A DNA stretch of 64,000 bases from Facklamia sp050409585 (GTDB lineage Bacteria > Bacillota > Bacilli > Lactobacillales > Aerococcaceae): positions 5,779-69,778 of the forward strand of contig NZ_JBNUPE010000010.1 of NCBI RefSeq assembly GCF_050409585.1, in the 5' to 3' direction. Shown one piece after another: positions 36,897 through 43,465 of the stretch (position 1 is the stretch's first letter; every line of letters begins with the position of its first letter). Position numbers and translations under genes: made by a program. The notes beneath the pieces are model-generated. The model saw only the letters and a list, made by a program, of their open reading frames with translations, did no database searches and had not been told where the DNA came from.

Positions 36897-37343
36897 TTAA
36901 ATCATTGGATTAGCAGATTCGCCTAATTTCTTTTCCAATTCAACAAGTAATGCGCGCGCAATACTAGAACCCATTACCAATACTTCATAAATTAAAGTAG
37001 GGTCTTGAGTGGCTCTTAGTAGGTTACGCAGGTAAATTTCACCATCTCCTGCCAAATAAAGGTTATAATAACCTGTTTTAGCTTCGTTTAATTCATTGAT
37101 CGCTTCTAATGCTTCAGGGCGCTGATTATAATCTTTTAATAAATGAACATGACGGTAAATAATCTGAGCATCTAAATGAGCGCCTTTAGCATTTTGAATA
37201 ATCACTTCTACAACAAGTCTACGCTCTTTACTCACCTTAAATTGAAAACGATATAGGTGGTTTCCGTCTTGAATTTCTTGGTAATTAGCAGGTAATTTCT
37301 TTTCTTTTAGTAAAGCATCAAATCTTTCTTTAAATTCTGACAT
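36897..37343 (-). CDS. Hypothetical protein, YbjN-like fold suspected
   Basis: 148 residues. I chose the ATG at 37341-37343 because GAGGG lies six bases upstream; a longer frame upstream overlaps the promoter. The pattern of beta strands and long helices (NHLYRFQFKVSKERRLVVEVII, NELNEAKTGYYNLYLAGDGEIYLRNLL) resembles YbjN-type or chaperone-like proteins, but this is only an impression. First gene of a unit with yitT, divergent from fbp. Confidence 0.7.
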   Translation of the reverse strand: MSEFKERFDALLKEKKLPANYQEIQDGNHLYRFQFKVSKERRLVVEVIIQNAKGAHLDAQIIYRHVHLLKDYNQRPEALEAINELNEAKTGYYNLYLAGDGEIYLRNLLRATQDPTLIYEVLVMGSSIARALLVELEKKLGESANPMI

Positions 37344-37383
37344 TAATTTCCCTCTTTCCTCACAATAAGTGTAATCGAATTTA

Positions 37384-37389
37384 AGTATA
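37384..37389 (-). promoter_or_regulatory. -10 box of the hypothetical-yitT unit
   Basis: On the minus strand TATACT, with a TTGTTT-like -35 about 16 bases upstream. A seven-base palindrome fills the spacer (next entry). Confidence 0.55.
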
Positions 37390-37406
37390 TCAAAGTTTGA
37401 CTTTGA
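37390..37406. promoter_or_regulatory. Palindromic operator candidate between divergent genes
   Basis: TCAAAGT-TTG-ACTTTGA, a perfect 7-3-7 inverted repeat lying between the -35 and -10 boxes of the minus-strand promoter and upstream of fbp. Confidence 0.45.
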
Positions 37407-37491
37407 AACAAAGGATTGACTTTCACAATTAAATTGCATAGCTTATAGATAGAATCATAAAAAATTTATATTATTTGAAAAGAGGTAGGAA

Positions 37492-39384
37492 ATGGATAGA
37501 TTAGAAAAAGCTCAAACTGTTGAAGATTTAATCGAAATTATAAATCTTGAGGCTATTAAGCAGTTACCTAAAGCAACCGAACATTTTATTTCCGATTTAC
37601 ATGGTGAATTCGAAGCCTTTGATCATTTGCTACGGAACTGCTCAGGTGTTATTTCAATTAAGGTCGATGACCTTTTTCATGATACTCTAACTAAAGATGA
37701 AAGGTTAGAATTGTGTTTCAATATTTATTACCCAGAAGACTTGATATTAAATGCCAAAAAAACAAAAGATGAATGGATGACACTCCTAGATCAATTAGTT
37801 CAAATTACGCGCCATGTTTCTAGTAAGTATACCCGTTCCAAGGTAAGAAAAGCTCTACCAAAATCCTATGCCTATATTCTAGAAGAACTTATTTATCAAT
37901 ATGACGAAAAAGATAATAAGTCACGCTACTACCACACTATTTTTAACACCGTTATTGACCTCAATCTTGCTGACCACTTTGCCATGGCTTTAGCTCAGTT
38001 AATTCAACGTTTTGTGGTTGACCACCTCCATGTATTAGGAGACATCTACGATCGAGGACCAAATCCGGATAAAATCGTAGACCGCCTAATGGAAATTCCC
38101 TCGCTTGATATTCAATTAGGTAACCATGATATTATCTGGATTGGTGCCTATTCAGGATCATTAGCTTGTTTGACCAATGTTATCCGTATCCAGCTGCGCT
38201 ATGGTCATAGTCAACTCTTGAAAGATTATGGAATTGACTTAAGTCGCTTAGCCAAATATGGCCATCGCTATTACCAAGACAATCCAGCCTTTCACCCTCG
38301 CGGAGATAATTCCGAATTAAGCCAAGAGGAAATTGATGAAATCACACTCATGCATCAAGCTATTTCGATTATGCAATTCAAAGTGGAAAGTCAAATTATC
38401 CAACGGCGTCCTGAATTCAATATGGAAGAAAGACTCTTACTGGATAAATTATCCGCTGACCGGCAAAGTGTCGTGGTTGAGGGCGTTGAATACCCAATTA
38501 AGAACGGTTGCTTCCAAAGGGTCGATTCTGCAGAACCCTTTGAACTGACTTTAGGCGAGGAATTAGTACTCTTAGACTTATTGCATCAATTCCAAAATTC
38601 TGAAAAGTTACAACGTCATATTAACTTTTTAGTCTCAAAGGGAACCATGTATAAGTGCTACAATGGCAACTTACTTTTCCACGGCTGTATCCCCACTCAT
38701 CAAGACGGGGAATTTATGAAAGTCACCCTAGATGGTAAAGAATATAGTGGACGCAGTTTGATGGAAAAGTTTGGCGAATCGATTACACGAACTTTTCTAG
38801 ATAAGAACTCTATGGATGATTTTGATACCGATTTAGTATGGTATTTATGGTGTGGTCCTGTTTCTACACTCTTTGGTAAACATGCCATGAAAACATTTGA
38901 ACGTTACTTCCTTGAAGATAAAACAACCCATAAAGAAATTCAAAATCCATATTATGAGTTAAGGAATGATGAAGATTTTTGCCTAAAAATGCTGGCAGAG
39001 TTTGATTTAGAACCGACCGGCTATATTATTAACGGACACACACCTGTTAAAGCCGTCGCAGGTGAAAAACCGGTTAAAGCCAATGGAAAAATGTTAGTCA
39101 TCGATGGTGGCTTGGCAAAACCTTATCAAAAAGTAACCGGCATTGCCGGCTATACCTTAGTAGATAATTCATTTGAAATTTATATCTGTGCTCACCAGCC
39201 ATTTACAAGCAGAGAAGATGCTATTGCCTCACGCTTTGATATCCTACCAAAGAAATATGTAGTGACTGAAAAACCAAAACGTTATTATGTTGCCGATACT
39301 GATATTGGATTAAGCTTGACTCGGCAAGCTAATGAATTAAAGAAGAACTTACCTACATATCGCTCGGATATCTTTGAACAATAA
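37492..39384 (+). CDS. fbp: Fructose-1,6-bisphosphatase, class III
   Basis: Gluconeogenic enzyme converting fructose 1,6-bisphosphate to fructose 6-phosphate. 630 residues, the size of Firmicute class III enzymes. It is a metallophosphoesterase fold: FISDLHGEFEAFDHLLRN, VLGDIYDRGPNPDKIVDRL, IQLGNHDIIWIGA and YIINGHTPVKAVAGEKPVKA supply the metal ligands. The ATG is preceded by AGAGGTAGGAA. Transcribed alone and followed by a strong hairpin. Confidence 0.97.
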   Translation: MDRLEKAQTVEDLIEIINLEAIKQLPKATEHFISDLHGEFEAFDHLLRNCSGVISIKVDDLFHDTLTKDERLELCFNIYYPEDLILNAKKTKDEWMTLLDQLVQITRHVSSKYTRSKVRKALPKSYAYILEELIYQYDEKDNKSRYYHTIFNTVIDLNLADHFAMALAQLIQRFVVDHLHVLGDIYDRGPNPDKIVDRLMEIPSLDIQLGNHDIIWIGAYSGSLACLTNVIRIQLRYGHSQLLKDYGIDLSRLAKYGHRYYQDNPAFHPRGDNSELSQEEIDEITLMHQAISIMQFKVESQIIQRRPEFNMEERLLLDKLSADRQSVVVEGVEYPIKNGCFQRVDSAEPFELTLGEELVLLDLLHQFQNSEKLQRHINFLVSKGTMYKCYNGNLLFHGCIPTHQDGEFMKVTLDGKEYSGRSLMEKFGESITRTFLDKNSMDDFDTDLVWYLWCGPVSTLFGKHAMKTFERYFLEDKTTHKEIQNPYYELRNDEDFCLKMLAEFDLEPTGYIINGHTPVKAVAGEKPVKANGKMLVIDGGLAKPYQKVTGIAGYTLVDNSFEIYICAHQPFTSREDAIASRFDILPKKYVVTEKPKRYYVADTDIGLSLTRQANELKKNLPTYRSDIFEQ

Positions 39385-39408
39385 AATAGTTTCTCATTTA
39401 AATGTAGA

Positions 39409-39459
39409 GAGGAGACCCTCAAAAGAACGTTTTAAACGCTAACTTTTGGGAGTCTCCTC
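39409..39459 (+). terminator. Hairpin after fbp
   Basis: Seventeen-base arms with one mismatch (GAGGAGACCC.../...GGGAGTCTCCTC) 24 bases after the fbp stop. The following T run is weak (TGTTTATTTT). Confidence 0.7.
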
Positions 39460-39497
39460 ATGTTTATTTTAAATGAAAAAAATTTCCTAACAAAAAA

Positions 39498-39522
39498 AGA
39501 AAGCCTACAGAATAGGCTTTCT
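39498..39522 (-). terminator. Terminator of the split rplS gene
   Basis: AGAAAGCCT/AGGCTTTCT arms followed by seven T residues on the minus strand. It lies nine bases after the stop codon of the rplS 3' fragment and is probably the native rplS terminator left on the host side of the prophage junction. Confidence 0.85.
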
Positions 39523-39531
39523 GAGTCTTTT

Positions 39532-39573
39532 CTAACGTCCGCGTTCTCTGATACGTGCTGCTTTTCCAGACAA
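39532..39573 (-). other. Prophage attachment site: 3' end of the ribosomal protein L19 gene (rplS)
   Basis: On the minus strand these 42 bases encode LSGKAARIRERGR followed by TAG, a close match to the C-terminus of L19 (family pattern YLRxLxGKAARIKE). Upstream codons do not match L19, so similarity breaks here. A minus-strand terminator follows. This is the expected picture where a phage integrates in the 3' end of rplS. The main part of rplS should lie beyond the far prophage end, completed there by a phage-supplied copy. Confidence 0.75.
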
Positions 39574-39595
39574 TGAACGGATATTTATTTTATTG

Positions 39596-39669
39596 TTCAT
39601 TACATTTCACTACGTTTCAAAACGCCTATAAATAGGCATTTGTAATTCATAGGTATTCATTGCATTTCA
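39596..39669. repeat. Direct repeats beside the attachment site (candidate integrase arm sites)
   Basis: TTCATTACATTTCA (39596-39609) and TTCATTGCATTTCA (39656-39669) differ at one base; a partial copy ACGTTTCAAAA lies between. An inverted GCCTATAAATAGGC sits in the middle. Such repeats flank attP cores in tyrosine-integrase phages. Confidence 0.5.
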
Positions 39670-39677
39670 AAATATCA

Positions 39678-39708
39678 TGCCCCTTTTGCCCCTTTTTTGC
39701 CCCTTTTT
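39678..39708. repeat. Tandem repeat of TGCCCCTTTT, three copies
   Basis: Three near-identical units of 10-12 bases. Read on the minus strand one frame gives DKKGQKRGKRG, similar in style to the Lys/Gly-rich tail of phage integrases, but no integrase ORF precedes it. The rest of 39,385-39,815 holds only the terminators, att site and promoter listed. Confidence 0.45.
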
Positions 39709-39755
39709 ATCTCATAATTTTTTTAAAATAATTAAAACTTTTATTGTAAAAAGTG

Positions 39756-39784
39756 TTGACTTCTAACAACTTTAGTTGTATAAT
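39756..39784 (+). promoter_or_regulatory. Promoter of the accessory operon with a palindrome in its spacer
   Basis: TTGACT (39756-39761), exactly 17 bases and TATAAT (39779-39784). The spacer contains the palindrome ACAACT-TT-AGTTGT, and an outer ACTTCT/AGAAGT pair spans the -10 region. This suggests a repressor binding site, probably for the gene's own helix-turn-helix product. Confidence 0.8.
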
Positions 39785-39815
39785 AAAGTCAGAAGTTAAG
39801 GAAAGGAAGATTAAA

Positions 39816-40265
39816 ATGAACGAGATCGACAAGTTAAGAAAGATTATGAACTCTGATATGACAGATTCTGAATTAGCAAACATCGCCGGCATGAGTCAGC
39901 AAGCAATAAACAAGTATAGAAAAGGTCAATCTAAACTGGAAAACATGAGATTCGAAAGTGCTTTAAAACTAACAAAATATCAGGAGGAATTAGAAATGGA
40001 AAACAAATTTAATGAAATCGTAGAGTATTTAGAAAATTATAAGAAAACTAGTTCAAATGAAATGGACCCTATTTTTAAATTATTTAAGTCAGACGTTTAT
40101 ACAATGTCTAAAGAATACAATTCGGGTGAAGGTTTCTTGTATAGTAAAGAAGATTGGATTGACTGGTTAGAAGAATCAGAAAACGAAGAAGAATTAAAAG
40201 TAGCAACTTCAAAAGATTATGAAATTGTCTATAACAATGTAGACGGCATGGTTTTATATCTTTAA
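39816..40265 (+). CDS. Phage helix-turn-helix accessory protein
   Basis: 149 residues. The N-terminal helix-turn-helix reads TDSELANIAGMSQQAINKYRKG (first 10-35 residues), Xre-like. The rest is acidic and unrecognised (DWIDWLEESENEEELKV). I chose the ATG at 39816 because AAGGAAAGG precedes it and the promoter lies inside the longer upstream frame. It is on the opposite strand to the lytic genes, beside the attachment site, the usual place for prophage-expressed accessory genes. It may regulate itself through the palindrome in its promoter. Confidence 0.7.
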   Translation: MNEIDKLRKIMNSDMTDSELANIAGMSQQAINKYRKGQSKLENMRFESALKLTKYQEELEMENKFNEIVEYLENYKKTSSNEMDPIFKLFKSDVYTMSKEYNSGEGFLYSKEDWIDWLEESENEEELKVATSKDYEIVYNNVDGMVLYL

Positions 40266-40267
40266 AA

Positions 40268-40759
40268 ATGGCACGAACAAGTAAAATTAAGGCGGGCGAT
40301 CGTTTTGGTCGCCTAACCGTTTTAAGAAAAACGGACAAAAAAATAAAAGGAAATTTTTTATGGGAGTGCGAGTGTGAGTGCGGAAATACATGTCTTGTAA
40401 AGACGTGCAATTTAAATAATGGGAAAGTTGTTTCCTGCGGCTGCTACCATGATGAAGGGTATAAACATTTTGATAAGATACGACCTCTCGGCACTAAGAA
40501 ACTACAAGAAGCACGAATTGATGGGACATCAATTTATAATATTAATTCTAAAGTACCTATTACAAATACGACTGGTTATAAAGGTATTTCGAAAGGTCAA
40601 TATAAAAAATACCGTGTGACTTTGCAGTTTCAGAAGAAACAATATTCAGGCGGTGAATATGATGACCTTCAAGAAGCGATTAAGGCGCGTAAGGCTTTAG
40701 AGGATAAATATTTTAAGCCAATAATTGACAAGACAAAAAAGAACCCCACCTCCAATTAG
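40268..40759 (+). CDS. AP2-domain protein with N-terminal zinc-binding motif
   Basis: 163 residues. The N-terminal part carries a cysteine cluster (WECECECGN, then VSCGC) that could bind zinc. The C-terminal part (TGYKGISKGQYKKYRVTLQF, then DLQEAIKARKALEDKYF) matches AP2/ERF-like DNA-binding domains found in phage proteins and HNH homing endonucleases. No HNH catalytic residues are visible. It starts two bases after the preceding stop, with no separate ribosome site, so it depends on translational coupling. Function unknown; DNA binding is inferred. Confidence 0.75.
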   Translation: MARTSKIKAGDRFGRLTVLRKTDKKIKGNFLWECECECGNTCLVKTCNLNNGKVVSCGCYHDEGYKHFDKIRPLGTKKLQEARIDGTSIYNINSKVPITNTTGYKGISKGQYKKYRVTLQFQKKQYSGGEYDDLQEAIKARKALEDKYFKPIIDKTKKNPTSN

Positions 40760-40775
40760 GAAGTGGGGAGTTTTT
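40744..40775 (+). terminator. Terminator of the accessory operon
   Basis: CCCCAC/GTGGGG arms with additional inner TCC/GGA pairing, then TTTTTCTTTT. The stop codon of the AP2 gene lies in the loop. Confidence 0.88.
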
Positions 40776-40795
40776 CTTTTGATTATCTTTTGAAT

Positions 40796-40894
40796 TTAAT
40801 TTATAAGAGTCTTAAAAGCGACATATAGACCAATCACCGTTAATATAAACCCAATCAAACCTTTAACCAATCTTAACAATTCTGATTTTTCCAT
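40796..40894 (-). CDS. Possible 32-residue single-span membrane peptide overlapping the endolysin end
   Basis: An ATG at 40892-40894 opens 32 codons in a frame different from the endolysin and overlaps its last 32 bases. The peptide is charged at the start (MEKSELLRLVKG) and then has one hydrophobic helix (LIGFILTVIGLYVAF) with a Lys near the end. No strong ribosome site is visible, but coupling to endolysin termination is possible. It might assist lysis. Evidence is composition and position only. Confidence 0.4.
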   Translation of the reverse strand: MEKSELLRLVKGLIGFILTVIGLYVAFKTLIN

Positions 40895-42362
40895 CTTTAG
40901 TCACTCTCAACTCCTCGTCCGCTTCCAATTCGATCGCTTCTTCTTTTGGATCGTCTACTTTATCGACCGGCTTTTCTTCTGTCGGTTTCGTATCTTCAGT
41001 TGGAGCTAGAGGAACATCTTTGTGTTCTGGTTCTTTAATCAACAAGTTTTGACCTACTATGATTAAGTTGGATTTTAAATTATTCCAATCAATAAGTTGT
41101 TTTACGGTAAGATTGAAATCATTAGCTATCTGCCACAAAGTATCTCCTTTTTTGACAGTATAATATTCTACATTCTCGTCGGTTACTTTTAATTCTTGGC
41201 CAGTTTTTAACCATTCGCCTTTTTGAATGCCATTCCACTCTCTTAATTGGTCGACAGTTTTACCATGAGCTTTCGCAATTGCCCAAAGGGTGTCTCCGTG
41301 TTTGACGACATAAACACCACTTTTTGATGCTGTGACATTTTGATTTGTAAAATCTCCCCAATTGCTGTCTAATTTCTCGGCAATAAATTTGCGATATTGA
41401 GCAAGTTCACTGATCGAATATCCCGGACATGATGTTTGCATAAATTCTTTGTGACCTTTGATTGAGTTTCCTGACAAGTGTTTCAGCGGATTAGTTAATA
41501 ACCATAAAATCAAATCTTGCTCAGCTTGATCCTGTGCTTTTGTATAGTTATATTTTGAACTTGCTTCCCTTGAAATATGCACTGATTCAGGGTTGACAGC
41601 GCCTGCGCCATAGCTGACAATACTCAAATCATAGTTTTGAAAAATATTTCCTGCTCTATCTATAAAATAATGATAGCCGCCCAAATTCCAACCGTGATGA
41701 TTTCGCCAATAATTCTCATGGTTTCTGATGACCTCGGCACCATATCCCTCGTTTTTTGTTGCTGTGTAATGTCTAATAATATATTTAATTTTGTGTAGCG
41801 AGCGTTTCGGATAAACACCGTGTCCCGGATAACCCAACGCTTGTTTCGTACGGTCGATTATTCTTGGTTTAGGATATTTTACTGTCATAGGCATTTTCTC
41901 CTTATCATATTGTTTCAAATCATATTCATTGATTAAATTAATTAGTTTTACTCCATAAGTTGAATCTGTCGCATACGTACCCGCTAAAGCTCTTGCCTGC
42001 TGTTCGGGTGTCTTGGCACTTAAAACATCTTTGTATGCGACGTTTTTGCGATAGTCTGTAGATGTAAAGAAACTTGCATGATCCTTTACTGACAACTCCC
42101 AAGAAGCATACTTCCTAAAATCCCCCGGAACTTTAATTAGTTTTCCAGTAACTTCTTCTTTGGTAATCTTTGTGTATAATTCTCCTGCCCAAGGATAACT
42201 TGCCTTAATTCCAAATAAATTTTTGCCATTTTTAGCTAAGTCAGATTGACCGTAATTAGACTCTAAACACGCTTGCGCAATTCTAACGGAATTAAAAATA
42301 GGACTGGAATATTTTTCAACCAGTCCTGCAACCATTTCTATAAATTGTTCTCTATTCATCAT
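40863..42362 (-). CDS. Phage endolysin with two catalytic domains and two LysM repeats
   Basis: 499 residues. Residues about 1-150 form a GH73-type glucosaminidase (RIAQACLESNYGQSDLAKNG, NLFGIKA). Residues about 185-330 form a zinc amidase of the Amidase_2 type (YIIRHYTATKNEG, YHYFIDRAGNIFQ, GHKEFMQTSCPG, with zinc-binding histidines and cysteine). Two LysM modules follow (KHGDTLWAIAKAHG and KKGDTLWQIANDFN), then a Glu/Lys/Pro-rich tail. No signal peptide is present, so it needs the holin. It overlaps the holin gene by 11 bases. Confidence 0.95.
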   Translation of the reverse strand: MMNREQFIEMVAGLVEKYSSPIFNSVRIAQACLESNYGQSDLAKNGKNLFGIKASYPWAGELYTKITKEEVTGKLIKVPGDFRKYASWELSVKDHASFFTSTDYRKNVAYKDVLSAKTPEQQARALAGTYATDSTYGVKLINLINEYDLKQYDKEKMPMTVKYPKPRIIDRTKQALGYPGHGVYPKRSLHKIKYIIRHYTATKNEGYGAEVIRNHENYWRNHHGWNLGGYHYFIDRAGNIFQNYDLSIVSYGAGAVNPESVHISREASSKYNYTKAQDQAEQDLILWLLTNPLKHLSGNSIKGHKEFMQTSCPGYSISELAQYRKFIAEKLDSNWGDFTNQNVTASKSGVYVVKHGDTLWAIAKAHGKTVDQLREWNGIQKGEWLKTGQELKVTDENVEYYTVKKGDTLWQIANDFNLTVKQLIDWNNLKSNLIIVGQNLLIKEPEHKDVPLAPTEDTKPTEEKPVDKVDDPKEEAIELEADEELRVTKDGKIRIVKIG

Positions 42363-42804
42363 TTTTACCTTTTACTTTCGGATTCCGATAAGCATCATCA
42401 AGTGTCATAGTTACCTTGCTCATATCAATCTCTGTGTTTTCACGATTTAACTTGTCAAAATATTGTGAAACAAAATTAGGCAAAGGGACTCCTGCTTGTC
42501 CTAAGTTTTCGATAACAGAAATGCCATAAGTCGCTATATAAAAGACGACAAAACTAGTGGCAATTGATTTAAAACCAAGAACAGATAAAACTGGATAGAC
42601 TGATAAAACTAGCGACACCACTAGCAAGTGTTTAATCAACCCTTGTAGCCCTTTTGTAGAATTAGCCACTTCACCTAAAAAACTTTTTGCATATCCCGTT
42701 ACAAAATCTGCCACTACAAACCAAGCAAAAATAATAATATAAACATTGTGACTAATTGCTTGATACTGTTCAATTAATTTCTCTAATTCGAATTGTAATT
42801 CCAT
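42352..42804 (-). CDS. Phage holin (Phage_holin_4 / Cph1-TcdE type)
   Basis: 150 residues with about three hydrophobic helices (IIIFAWFVVADFVTGYAKSF, HLLVVSLVLSVYPVLSVLGF, ATSFVVFYIATYGISVIENLG). The VADFVTGYAK stretch is typical of this holin class. It forms membrane holes that release the endolysin. The ATG is preceded by AGAAGGAG. A terminator just upstream separates it from the tail genes. Confidence 0.9.
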   Translation of the reverse strand: MELQFELEKLIEQYQAISHNVYIIIFAWFVVADFVTGYAKSFLGEVANSTKGLQGLIKHLLVVSLVLSVYPVLSVLGFKSIATSFVVFYIATYGISVIENLGQAGVPLPNFVSQYFDKLNRENTEIDMSKVTMTLDDAYRNPKVKGKNDE

Positions 42805-42837
42805 CTTACTCCTTCTTTCTGATTATTTTTACTATGC

Positions 42838-42871
42838 AAAAAGAGCCAGTTATCAAAAAACTAGCTCTTTT
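42838..42871 (-). terminator. Terminator between tail-fibre genes and lysis genes
   Basis: AAAAGAGC(T/C)AGTT stem with an internal loop, then TTTTT on the minus strand. It lies 22 bases after the stop of the upstream gene and would dampen late read-through into holin. Confidence 0.7.
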
Positions 42872-42893
42872 ATCGATCAATATTTCTTTTGTT

Positions 42894-43097
42894 CTATCCT
42901 ATTTGTTCGGCCGCTTGATCTTCCGCATTGTCCTCTCCTCCTTCATCAGAAATCGGTTCTGACTCCTCGTCTGCTTCAATTATTCCTAACTCGATACATC
43001 TCTGACGGACGGGCTCTCTCCATAGTCCTGGCACTCTTTCGATAGTCCAACCTGTTCTATCGCTATGTCTTATTAAATTCACGAACATATTGACCAT
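42894..43097 (-). CDS. Small phage tail-module protein, CD1375/XkdX-like
   Basis: 67 residues. The N-terminal MVNMFVNLIRHSDRTGWTIE and VPGLWREPVRQRC pattern matches short proteins of the CD1375/XkdX group found between tail fibre and holin genes in Firmicute phages. An acidic tail follows. The ATG overlaps the previous stop (TAATG). Function unknown. Confidence 0.65.
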   Translation of the reverse strand: MVNMFVNLIRHSDRTGWTIERVPGLWREPVRQRCIELGIIEADEESEPISDEGGEDNAEDQAAEQIG

Positions 43098-43447
43098 TAC
43101 TGCATACCTCCCATTAGACTTTCAGTTAATTCTCCAATAATCATCTGCATTTCAAGTTTTGCGCCTTCAACCTGTTTGGTCATTTCATCCTTTGCCTTTT
43201 GAGTTTCTTCTTCAATTTGATGTTTCGCTTCGATTAATTCTTCTTGAAGCCTCTTAATGGCATTCTCGGGGTTTAATCGGTCACGAATAACTTGTTTGCA
43301 TAATTCAATGACTTCTTTGTCTGACTTGTTAGTCTGGTCGCCGATTAGTTCGATTGTGTCAAATGACGAATTGCGCCCCTCTGAATATTCCAAGTGAACG
43401 ATTGTGTTGCCGTTTGGCATTAATAATGACTCTTTTAATTTGTACAT
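43097..43447 (-). CDS. Hypothetical tail-module protein with coiled coil
   Basis: 116 residues. An N-terminal beta-rich part (MPNGNTIVHLEYSEGRNSSF) is followed by a long Glu/Lys helix (about 55-105) likely to form a coiled coil. DUF1366-like proteins with similar layout lie here in streptococcal phages, but the match is tentative. The ATG is preceded by GGAGGAA. Confidence 0.65.
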   Translation of the reverse strand: MYKLKESLLMPNGNTIVHLEYSEGRNSSFDTIELIGDQTNKSDKEVIELCKQVIRDRLNPENAIKRLQEELIEAKHQIEEETQKAKDEMTKQVEGAKLEMQMIIGELTESLMGGMQ

Positions 43448-43465
43448 AATTTATTTCCTCCTAAA

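Noticed and set aside
39753..39815. Longer N-terminus for the helix-turn-helix gene
   Set aside because: The promoter -35 and -10 boxes lie inside this extension, and the ATG at 39816 has a good ribosome site.
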